From: Comamonadaceae bacterium
GTDB lineage: Bacteria > Pseudomonadota > Gammaproteobacteria > Burkholderiales > Burkholderiaceae_C
NCBI GenBank assembly: GCA_947458305.1
Contig: CANGZO010000155.1
Span: forward strand, 1-5,752
Direction of reading: 5' to 3'
DNA: 5,752 bases
The translations under genes were made by a program, and so were the position numbers. The notes beneath the pieces were generated by a model, which was not told the origin of the DNA, ran no database searches, and saw only the letters and a list, made by a program, of their open reading frames with translations. Positions 1 to 5,712 of this stretch are shown here, piece by piece. Within the stretch, counting starts at the first letter, position 1. The number at the start of each line of letters is the position of its first letter.

Positions 1-19
1 TCTTTTTGAAAAGTCCGCC

Positions 20-3000
20 ATGAGCAACGCCCACGCCACCCCCATCGAACAACCCGGCTTGAACAGCCTGTCCAAATCGTTCGAACCTGCAGCCCTGGAA
101 GCCCATTGGGGCCCCGAGTGGGAAAAACGTGGCTATGGCGTGGCCGGTTTCCGCGGCACTGGCGCTCCCGCATCCGACGCGCCGGCCTTCGCCATCCAGC
201 TGCCCCCACCCAATGTGACCGGTACCCTGCACATGGGCCACGCCTTCAACCAGACCATCATGGACTCGTTGACCCGCTACCACCGCATGCTGGGCTACAA
301 CACCGCCTGGATTCCGGGCACCGACCACGCGGGCATTGCCACCCAAATCGTGGTGGAGCGCCAATTGCAGGCCAAAGGCATCAGCCGCCATGACATGGGC
401 CCCACGCCTGCCGAAGCCCGCAAGAACTTTGTCAGCAAGGTCTGGGAGTGGAAAGAAGAGTCCGGCAGCACCATCACCAGCCAGATGCGCCGCATGGGCG
501 ACAGCGTGGACTGGAGCCGCGAATACTTCACGATGGACCCCAAACTGTCCCAAACCGTGACCGAAACCTTTGTGCAGTTGTACGAACAAGGCCTGATCTA
601 CCGGGGCAAACGTCTTGTGAACTGGGACCCGGTGCTGCAAAGCGCCGTGTCTGACCTTGAGGTCGAGAGCGCCGAAGAAGACGGCTCGATGTGGCACATC
701 CGCTATGACTTGGCCGATGGTTCTGGCAGTTTGACGGTCGCCACCACCCGCCCCGAAACCCTGCTGGGCGACGTGGCCGTGATGGTGCACCCCGAAGACG
801 AGCGCTACAAACACCTGATTGGCCAACAGGTCAACCTGCCACTGTGCGGCCGAACCATCCCCGTGATCGCTGACGACTACGTGGACAAAGCTTTCGGCAC
901 AGGCGTGGTCAAGGTCACGCCCGCCCACGACACCAACGACTACCAAGTCGGTCAGCGTCACAAACTGGAGATGATCTGCGTGCTGAACCTGGACGCCACG
1001 ATCAACGGCAACGCGCCCGAAAAATACCGGGGCCTGGACCGCTTCGTGGCCCGCAAGGCCGTGGTGGCCGACCTCGAAGCCGCAGGCGCTTTGGTCGAGG
1101 TGAAAAAACACAAACTGATGGTGCCGCGCTGCGCCCGCACCGGCCAGGTGATCGAGCCCATGCTGACCGACCAATGGTTTGTCGCCATGAACCAGGTCGG
1201 CCAAGGCGACGCCACCGGCAAGAGCATCGCGCAAAAAGCCATCGACGCGGTGCAGTCCGGCCAAGTGAGCTTTGTGCCCGAAAACTGGGTCAACACCTAC
1301 AACCAGTGGATGAACAACATCCAAGACTGGTGCATCTCGCGCCAGCTGTGGTGGGGACACCAGATTCCCGCTTGGTACGACGAAGACGGCAAGGTGTATG
1401 TGGCCCGCAACGAAGCTGAGGCACAGGCCAAGGCACCTGGCAAAACACTCAAACGCGACGAAGATGTGCTGGACACCTGGTACTCCAGCGCACTGGTCCC
1501 CTTCAGCACCATGGGCTGGGGCAACGACGAAAACACAAGCAACGCAGCTGGCGAGCGTGCCGGACTCGGGCGCAGCGACATGGCGAGCGAAGCGAGTAGG
1601 AGCAAGGCCGAGTCCGGCACGCTCGCCAGCGGAACTAACGCCAACGCCAACAACAGCCCAAGCGACTACGACCTCTACCTGCCCAGCAGCGTCTTGGTGA
1701 CAGGCTACGACATCATCTTCTTCTGGGTCGCCCGGATGATCATGATGACCACCCACTTCACCGGACGCGTTCCGTTCAAACACGTCTACATCCACGGCCT
1801 GGTGCTCGACGCCCAAGGCAAGAAGATGAGCAAGTCCGAAGGCAATGTGCTCGACCCCGTCGACCTGATTGACGGCATCACCTTGGAGCCGCTGCTCGAG
1901 AAGCGCACCCAAGGTTTGCGCAAGCCCGAGACCGCACCCAAGGTCCGCAAACAAACCGAGAAAGAATTCCCCGAAGGCATTCCAGCTTATGGCGCGGACG
2001 CGCTGCGCTTCACCTTCGCCGCACTCGCCAGCCTGGGCCGCAGCATCAACTTTGACTCCAAGCGCTGCGAAGGCTATCGCAACTTCTGCAACAAACTGTG
2101 GAACGCCACCCGCTTCGTGCTGATGAACTGCGAAGGCCAAGACTGCGGCCTGAAAAAGCACACCAAAGCCGAATGCCAACCCGGCGGTCCGGCGCACGGC
2201 TACCTGGACTTCAGCCAAGCCGACCGCTGGATCAGCTCGCAGCTTCAGCGCGTCGAAGCCGACGTGGCCAAAGGCTTTGCCGAGTACCGGTTGGACAACG
2301 TGGCCAACACGATCTATGACTTTGTATGGAACGAGTTTTGCGACTGGTACCTCGAGATCGCCAAGGTGCAAATCAACACCGGCAACGAGGCGCAGCAGCG
2401 CGCCACCCGCCGCACCCTGATCCGCACGTTAGAGGCCATCATGCGCCTGGCGCACCCCATCATTCCTTTCATCACCGAAGAACTCTGGCAAAAAGTCTCT
2501 GTGGTTGCGGGTCTTCCGGGTGAGTCGGTCAGCATTGCGGCCTACCCCGTGAGCCAGCCCGAGCGCATCGACGAGGCCGCTGAAGCCCATGTGGCCAAGC
2601 TCAAGACCTTGGTGGACGCCTGCCGCAACCTGCGTGGCGAGATGAACGTCTCGCCCGCCACCCGCATGCCCCTGTATGTGTTGGGCGACACCGCCTTCAT
2701 GAACAACGTGGCACCGGTGCTGCAATCATTGGCCAAGCTGAGCGAAGTCAAGGTGTTTGACACCGAAGCCGAGTGGATCGCTGCCGCACAAGCCGCACCC
2801 GTGGCCGTGGTGGGCGAAGCGCGTTTGTGCCTGTTCATCGAGGTGGATGCGGCCGCAGAAAAAATCCGCCTGACCAAAGAAGCCGCTCGTCTGGAGGGCG
2901 AAATCACCAAGGCCAACGCCAAGCTCGGCAACGAAGCCTTTGTGGCCAAAGCCCCCCCTGCAGTGCTGGACGAGACCAGGAAACGCGTCGCCGACTTTGG

Positions 3001-3046
3001 AGACACGCTCGACAAAATTCGCCAGCAATTGCAACGCCTGAGCTGA
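20..3046 (+). CDS. valS: Valyl-tRNA synthetase (class Ia), with an in-frame palindromic insertion
   Basis: This cytoplasmic enzyme charges tRNA-Val with valine using ATP and hydrolyses mischarged Thr-tRNA-Val. The class I HIGH signature is HMGH at residues 71-74, after PPPNVTGTL. The CP1 editing domain shows TTRPET at 242-247 and HDTND at 303-307. The catalytic core resumes with WCISRQLWWGHQIP (437-450), DTWYSSAL (485-492) and GYDIIFFW (562-569), and KMSKS is at 602-606. The anticodon-binding region follows, and the last 60 or so residues form the charged C-terminal coiled-coil arm. At 1008 residues it is longer than E. coli ValS (951 as recalled). Most of the excess is an insertion of about 43 residues between W504 and the PSS before GYDIIFFW; 28 of these (510-537) are encoded by an 84-bp palindrome. 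The frame is open throughout and all signature motifs are intact, so the gene is probably functional. The ATG at 20 has only a weak GAAAAG ribosome site at 8-13. galU follows after 25 bases. Confidence 0.98.
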   Translation: MSNAHATPIEQPGLNSLSKSFEPAALEAHWGPEWEKRGYGVAGFRGTGAPASDAPAFAIQLPPPNVTGTLHMGHAFNQTIMDSLTRYHRMLGYNTAWIPGTDHAGIATQIVVERQLQAKGISRHDMGPTPAEARKNFVSKVWEWKEESGSTITSQMRRMGDSVDWSREYFTMDPKLSQTVTETFVQLYEQGLIYRGKRLVNWDPVLQSAVSDLEVESAEEDGSMWHIRYDLADGSGSLTVATTRPETLLGDVAVMVHPEDERYKHLIGQQVNLPLCGRTIPVIADDYVDKAFGTGVVKVTPAHDTNDYQVGQRHKLEMICVLNLDATINGNAPEKYRGLDRFVARKAVVADLEAAGALVEVKKHKLMVPRCARTGQVIEPMLTDQWFVAMNQVGQGDATGKSIAQKAIDAVQSGQVSFVPENWVNTYNQWMNNIQDWCISRQLWWGHQIPAWYDEDGKVYVARNEAEAQAKAPGKTLKRDEDVLDTWYSSALVPFSTMGWGNDENTSNAAGERAGLGRSDMASEASRSKAESGTLASGTNANANNSPSDYDLYLPSSVLVTGYDIIFFWVARMIMMTTHFTGRVPFKHVYIHGLVLDAQGKKMSKSEGNVLDPVDLIDGITLEPLLEKRTQGLRKPETAPKVRKQTEKEFPEGIPAYGADALRFTFAALASLGRSINFDSKRCEGYRNFCNKLWNATRFVLMNCEGQDCGLKKHTKAECQPGGPAHGYLDFSQADRWISSQLQRVEADVAKGFAEYRLDNVANTIYDFVWNEFCDWYLEIAKVQINTGNEAQQRATRRTLIRTLEAIMRLAHPIIPFITEELWQKVSVVAGLPGESVSIAAYPVSQPERIDEAAEAHVAKLKTLVDACRNLRGEMNVSPATRMPLYVLGDTAFMNNVAPVLQSLAKLSEVKVFDTEAEWIAAAQAAPVAVVGEARLCLFIEVDAAAEKIRLTKEAARLEGEITKANAKLGNEAFVAKAPPAVLDETRKRVADFGDTLDKIRQQLQRLS
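1547..1630. repeat. 84-bp palindromic element inserted in frame in valS
   Basis: The left arm (1547-1569, starting gctggcgagcgtgccgga) and the right arm (1608-1630, ending gcacgctcgccagc) are perfect 23-bp reverse complements around a 38-base centre (1570-1607). The 84 bases equal 28 codons aligned to the valS frame and encode residues A510 to S537, beginning AGERAGLG and ending ESGTLAS. The segment corresponds to nothing I recall in other ValRS proteins and lies in a region rich in Ala, Gly, Ser and Asn. It carries AGT and AGG codons, which look uncommon for the surrounding gene. The centre contains a second copy of tggcgagcg (1581-1589) identical to 1549-1557 of the left arm. The arms are visible directly; mobility and repetition in the genome are inferred. 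It resembles in concept the in-frame palindromic elements of Rickettsia, but I cannot name a family. An RNA hairpin from it would lie within the valS message. Confidence 0.9.
1637..1648 (+). repeat. Short tandem repeat (aacgcc x2) beside the palindrome
   Basis: Two adjacent aacgcc units encode Asn-Ala-Asn-Ala, followed by aacaac, just downstream of the palindromic element in valS. A partial copy, aacgca, lies directly upstream of the element at 1541-1546. The low-complexity peptide TNANANNSPS is a linker-like part of the extra segment in this ValS. It could come from replication slippage or from the insertion event. Confidence 0.5.
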
Positions 3047-3059
3047 TCGCCTGCACACC

Positions 3060-3064
3060 AAGGA
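3060..3064 (+). promoter_or_regulatory. Ribosome binding site of galU
   Basis: AAGGA lies 7 bases before the ATG at 3072, within the 25-base valS-galU gap. It is the strongest ribosome site on the + strand here and supports the chosen galU start. The gap shows no obvious promoter, so galU is probably read from the valS transcript, though an internal promoter inside valS cannot be excluded. Confidence 0.7.
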
Positions 3065-3071
3065 CATCCCC

Positions 3072-3950
3072 ATGAGTCACAACGTCATCCGCAAAGCCGT
3101 GTTCCCCGTCGCGGGCCTCGGCACCCGCTTTTTGCCCGCCACCAAAGCCGCGCCCAAAGAGATGCTGCCGGTGGTGGACAAACCGCTGATTCAGTATGCG
3201 GTGGAAGAAGCCTATGCGGCCGGTGTGCGCCACATGATCTTTGTCACAGGCCGCAGCAAGCGGGCCATCGAAGACCATTTCGACACCGCTTACGAGCTCG
3301 AAAACGAACTCGAAGCCGCGCACAAAGACGAGTTGCTGGCCTTGGTGCGCTCGGTTCAACCCGATGACATGGTGTGCGCCTATGTGCGCCAAAACCGCAT
3401 GTTGGGCCTGGGACACGCGGTGCTGTGCGCCGAGCCGCTGGTGGGCAATGAGCCTTTTGCGGTGCTGCTGGCCGATGACCTGATGGTCAACCAGGGGCCG
3501 TCCATCTTGTCCCAAATGGTTGACGCTTACACCAAGCAAGGCCGCTCGGTTTTGGCCGTGCAAGAGGTGCCTCTCGACCAGGTCAAGCGCTACGGCATCG
3601 TGGCCGGAGAATCGGCGGGCAAACAGCTCATCCGTGTTGAGCAAATTGTGGAAAAACCCAGCCCCGACAAAGCGCCCTCACGCATGGGCGTGGCAGGTCG
3701 CTACATTTTGACGCCGGGCATTTTTGACGAGATCCGCAACCAGCCCACCGGCGTGGGTGGCGAGATCCAATTGACCGATGCGATTGCCCGCCTGTTGCAA
3801 CGTGAGGCGGTTTACGCCTTTCAGTACCAAGGCAAGCGCTACGACTGCGGCAGCAAGGAAGGCTTTTTAGAAGCCACGGTGGAATTGGCTTTGCAACACC
3901 CGCAAGTGGGGGCATCGTTCCGCGAATACCTCAAAGGCCTGAGCCTCTGA
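3072..3950 (+). CDS. galU: UTP-glucose-1-phosphate uridylyltransferase (UDP-glucose pyrophosphorylase)
   Basis: This cytoplasmic enzyme makes UDP-glucose and pyrophosphate from UTP and glucose 1-phosphate, feeding LPS, exopolysaccharide and other glycan synthesis. The N-terminal nucleotide-binding signature is clear: residues 11-31 contain AGLGTRFLPATKAAPKEM, with G15, G17, T18, R19 and K25 in the usual places. A second glycine-rich segment, LGLGHAV (111-117), precedes LLADD (132-136), whose aspartates are the expected metal ligands. GGEIQLTDAI starts at 229 and YDCGSKEGF at 257; both are typical of bacterial GalU. At 292 residues the length is normal for the family. The start is set by AAGGA 7 bases upstream and by the family-like N-terminus. 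It lies 25 bases after valS on the same strand, probably in one operon, and converges with the TusA-family gene, leaving 6 bases between stops. A glucose-1-phosphate thymidylyltransferase is less likely because the GalU-specific segments match. Confidence 0.97.
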   Translation: MSHNVIRKAVFPVAGLGTRFLPATKAAPKEMLPVVDKPLIQYAVEEAYAAGVRHMIFVTGRSKRAIEDHFDTAYELENELEAAHKDELLALVRSVQPDDMVCAYVRQNRMLGLGHAVLCAEPLVGNEPFAVLLADDLMVNQGPSILSQMVDAYTKQGRSVLAVQEVPLDQVKRYGIVAGESAGKQLIRVEQIVEKPSPDKAPSRMGVAGRYILTPGIFDEIRNQPTGVGGEIQLTDAIARLLQREAVYAFQYQGKRYDCGSKEGFLEATVELALQHPQVGASFREYLKGLSL

Positions 3951-3956
3951 TCGCGT

Positions 3957-4187
3957 TCAGCGGCGTTTGAGTGCAAACACAAACGCCGTGTCAGTTTTTT
4001 CCTGCAGCAATAAATCATTGCCCGTCTGGCGTGCAAAGGCTTCAAAGTCGCGCCAAGCCCCCGGGTCTGTGGCGGTCACTTTGAGCACCTGACCGCTGGT
4101 CATTTCGTTCAGGGCCTTCTTGGCCTTCAAGATCGGCAAGGGGCAGTTCAGACCACTGGTGTCAATTTCTTTGTCGATGTGCATCAT
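3957..4187 (-). CDS. TusA-family sulfur carrier / sulfurtransferase
   Basis: This small cytoplasmic protein is expected to carry sulfur as a persulfide on one cysteine, for tRNA thiolation or other sulfur transfer. The family signature SGLNCPLPILKAKKAL follows a short N-terminal strand, with the reactive Cys15 in a CPLP (CPxP) motif. DPGAWRDFEAFARQTG follows, as in TusA/SirA proteins, and the protein ends FALKRR. The length of 76 residues is close to the family norm. Two adjacent ATGs are possible starts, at 4187 and 4184. The AGGG at 4191-4194 is 3 bases from the first and 6 from the second, so the second may be preferred (75 residues). The first ATG overlaps the TGA of the upstream Nudix gene, indicating translational coupling. 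As third gene of a probable operon with cysM, it may work in cysteine-derived sulfur trafficking. Whether it is the true TusA of tRNA 2-thiouridine synthesis or a paralogue cannot be told from sequence alone. Confidence 0.93.
   Translation of the reverse strand: MMHIDKEIDTSGLNCPLPILKAKKALNEMTSGQVLKVTATDPGAWRDFEAFARQTGNDLLLQEKTDTAFVFALKRR
3961..4000 (+). terminator. Possible galU terminator hairpin lying inside the 3' end of the TusA-family gene
   Basis: cggcgtttg (3961-3969) and caaacgccg (3980-3988) form a perfect 9-bp stem with a 10-base loop, starting 11 bases after the galU TGA. A run of six T occurs at 3995-4000. The T run begins 6 bases beyond the stem, which is further than usual for intrinsic termination. 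A short CTGA/TCAG pairing (3947-3950 with 3991-3994) could extend the structure towards the T run. The whole element overlaps the last codons of the opposing gene, so it would act only on + strand transcripts. Confidence 0.4.
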
Positions 4188-4741
4188 GTGCCCTGATTTT
4201 GATCTTGACTTTGCGCGGCACGCTCTTCCCACGTCATGAATTTCGGCTCGATGCCGATGGTGCGCAGCCAGTCGCCTAAGGCGTAACCGGTGCCTGCGGG
4301 CCAGCAAATCAGATCCTTGAAATCAAACATCTTGTACTCGGCCAACTCGGGCGACAAACGCACCTCGCCTTCGGCCACCGCATGGTAGGCAATGATGACC
4401 TGGTTCATGCGCTGAAAGTCGTACACGCCAATCAACTTGAGGGCTGACACTTTCAGGTTGGTTTCTTCGGCAATCTCGCGCGTGATGCCTTCTTCAGGCG
4501 TTTCGCCTGCTTCCATGAAACCGGTGATCAGCGCAAAACGCCGTCCAGGCCAGGCGGCATTGCGGGCCAGCAAAATCTGATCACCCACCTGCACAATGCC
4601 CGCCAGCACAGGCGTGGGGTTATTCCAGTGGGTGAAGTCACAAGCGGTGCAACGCAGGCGCATCGTCTCGCCACTGTCTTCCATCTGCGAGAGCCAGGCC
4701 AGGGGACTGGCGCACATGGGGCAAAAGCGGTATTCAGCCAT
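4184..4741 (-). CDS. Nudix hydrolase with N-terminal zinc ribbon
   Basis: This is a probable cytoplasmic pyrophosphohydrolase acting on a nucleoside diphosphate linked to another moiety; the substrate is unknown. An N-terminal four-cysteine zinc ribbon is visible: C7-x2-C10 and C31-x2-C34. The Nudix domain starts near NPTPVLAGIV (41-50). The Nudix box at 74-96 reads GFMEAGE, then TPEEGIT, then REIAEETNL, with catalytic glutamates E89, E92 and E93. The conserved glycine near the end of the box is Asn95. The zinc ribbon plus Nudix architecture recalls NudC-type NADH pyrophosphatases. However, the protein is much shorter than E. coli NudC and lacks the SQPWPFPxS motif that follows the NudC box, so I do not call it NudC. 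Its ATG is 30 bases after the cysM stop, with GAAGG 9 bases upstream. Its stop overlaps the TusA-family start, so it is the middle gene of a three-gene operon. The C-terminus is Gln-rich. Confidence 0.93.
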   Translation of the reverse strand: MAEYRFCPMCASPLAWLSQMEDSGETMRLRCTACDFTHWNNPTPVLAGIVQVGDQILLARNAAWPGRRFALITGFMEAGETPEEGITREIAEETNLKVSALKLIGVYDFQRMNQVIIAYHAVAEGEVRLSPELAEYKMFDFKDLICWPAGTGYALGDWLRTIGIEPKFMTWEERAAQSQDQNQGT

Positions 4742-4750
4742 GGAATCAAG

Positions 4751-4755
4751 CCTTC
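4751..4755 (-). promoter_or_regulatory. Ribosome binding site of the Nudix gene
   Basis: On the minus strand GAAGG ends 9 bases before the ATG at 4741, inside the 30-base gap after cysM. It supports that start codon, which places the first zinc-ribbon cysteine at residue 7. No terminator-like hairpin with a T run is seen in the gap, so read-through from cysM is likely. Confidence 0.6.
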
Positions 4756-4771
4756 AATACAAAAGAACCGG

Positions 4772-5674
4772 TCAGGCGGGGAAAACGCCCGTGGACAAAT
4801 AGCGGTCACCGCGATCGCAGACGATGAAGACGATGGTGGCGTTTTGAGCCGTTTTGGCCACTTGCTGAGCCACCCAGCAAGCGCCAGCAGCCGAGATACC
4901 GGCAAAGATGCCTTCGGTCCGAGCCATCTGGCGGCAGGTCTCTTCGGCATCGTTTTGGCTCACATAAATCAGCTCGTCCACATGGCTGGGGTCGTAGATT
5001 TTGGGCAAGTACTCTTGCGGCCACTTGCGGATGCCTGGAATGCGCGAGCCCTCGCTGGGCTGGGCCCCGATGATGCGAATGGCCGGGTTCATTTCTTTCA
5101 GATAGCGCGAGACCCCTGTGATGGTGCCCGTGGTGCCCATGGCACTGACAAAGTGGGTGACCTTGCCGCCGGTCTGCTCCCAGATCTCCGGCCCGGTGGT
5201 CTCGTAATGGATGCGCGGGTTATCGGCGTTGGCAAACTGGTCCAGGATGCGCCCCTTGCCTTGCGCAGCCATGTTGTCTGCTAAATCACGGGCGTATTCC
5301 ATGCCGCCGCTTTTGGGCGTGAGGATCAACTCGGCCCCAAACGCCTTCATGGTCTGGGCGCGTTCAATCGACAGGTCCTCGGGCATGATCAAGACCATGC
5401 GGTAACCCTTGATGGCGGCCGCCATGGCCAGTGCAATGCCGGTGTTGCCCGATGTGGCTTCGATCAAGGTGTCGCCCGGCTTGATCTCGCCGCGCTCTTC
5501 GGCCCGACGGATCATCGACAAAGCCGGCCGATCCTTCACGGAGCCCGCCGGGTTGTTGCCCTCGAGCTTGCCCAAAATCACATTGCCACGCGCAGCGCAA
5601 TCGGCTGCCCCCAAGCGCTGCATAGCCACCACAGGTGTTTTGCCGATCGCATCTTCAATGGTTGGATAAATCAT
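4772..5674 (-). CDS. cysM: Cysteine synthase B (O-acetylserine sulfhydrylase B)
   Basis: This PLP enzyme of the cytoplasm makes cysteine from O-acetylserine and sulfide; the CysM class can also use thiosulfate to give S-sulfocysteine. The PLP lysine is K47 in LEGNNPAGSVKDRPA (37-51). The substrate loop TSGNTG is at 74-79 and the phosphate-binding GTTGT at 180-184. IPGIRKWPQEYLPKI (212-226) and CDRGDRYLSTGVF (286-298) are characteristic of CysM rather than CysK. The length, 300 residues, is close to E. coli CysM (303). The segment GISAAGA (259-265) replaces the GVSSGGA recalled for E. coli, keeping S261. The ATG at 5674 fits the family N-terminus, but no real Shine-Dalgarno precedes it, only a TTGGG directly adjacent. 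It is the first gene of a probable operon with the Nudix and TusA-family genes and is divergent from tRNA-Leu, 38 bases away. Confidence 0.96.
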   Translation of the reverse strand: MIYPTIEDAIGKTPVVAMQRLGAADCAARGNVILGKLEGNNPAGSVKDRPALSMIRRAEERGEIKPGDTLIEATSGNTGIALAMAAAIKGYRMVLIMPEDLSIERAQTMKAFGAELILTPKSGGMEYARDLADNMAAQGKGRILDQFANADNPRIHYETTGPEIWEQTGGKVTHFVSAMGTTGTITGVSRYLKEMNPAIRIIGAQPSEGSRIPGIRKWPQEYLPKIYDPSHVDELIYVSQNDAEETCRQMARTEGIFAGISAAGACWVAQQVAKTAQNATIVFIVCDRGDRYLSTGVFPA

Positions 5675-5684
5675 CCCAATAATG

Positions 5685-5700
5685 TGCCATAATTCGGGTC
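5685..5700 (+). promoter_or_regulatory. Probable extended -10 promoter of the tRNA-Leu gene
   Basis: TGC followed by CATAAT (5688-5693) matches an extended -10 box, with 5 of 6 bases of TATAAT. The next bases, tcgggtc, are GC-rich, as in the discriminators of stable-RNA promoters under stringent control. The transcript would start near 5700, about a dozen bases before the mature tRNA. No good -35 hexamer is present at 16-18 bases: TTGGAT at 5662-5667 is 20 bases away, so recognition would rest on the extended -10. The footprint would cover the cysM start codon on the other strand. Confidence 0.5.
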
Positions 5701-5712
5701 TTCACAAATACC

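Noticed and set aside
1..19. valS promoter at the left edge
   Set aside because: Only 19 bases precede the start codon. The T run at 3-7 could belong to an upstream element, but too little is visible to call anything.
1570..1607. Rho-independent terminator formed by the valS palindrome
   Set aside because: Neither strand has a T run after the stem, and a terminator in mid-valS would block an essential gene.
1547..1630. Integron attC site
   Set aside because: The length would fit, but the ends lack the GTTRRRY and RYYYAAC core sites. The palindrome is perfect rather than bulged, and it sits inside an essential gene with no cassette context.
1508..1688. Intein or frameshift as the explanation for the extra valS segment
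   Set aside because: About 43 residues is far too short for an intein and no splicing motifs are present. The frame continues correctly into GYDIIFFW and KMSKS, so there is no frameshift.
2542..3015. 157-codon minus-strand frame opposite the valS C-terminus
   Set aside because: It mirrors valS codon structure and is Ala/Ser-rich, as expected of a shadow frame; no independent evidence.
2904..3644. 246-codon open frame on the minus strand opposite galU and the 3' end of valS
   Set aside because: It lies antisense to two unmistakable genes in GC-rich DNA, where long opposite-strand frames are common. Its His/Gln-rich composition matches no family I recognise.
3957..4307. Longer TusA-family frame starting at 4307
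   Set aside because: The extra 40 residues are Arg/His-rich, overlap the Nudix gene and are unlike the family. The ATGATG at 4187/4184 with AGGG upstream gives a normal-length protein.
4772..4800. Short GC stem around the cysM stop as a terminator
   Set aside because: Only about 4 base pairs form and no T run follows on the minus strand, so an operon-internal terminator is not supported.
4628..5284. 218-codon + strand open frame opposite cysM and the Nudix gene
   Set aside because: It is antisense to conserved PLP-enzyme and zinc-ribbon coding sequence, with no ribosome site or family-like motif.
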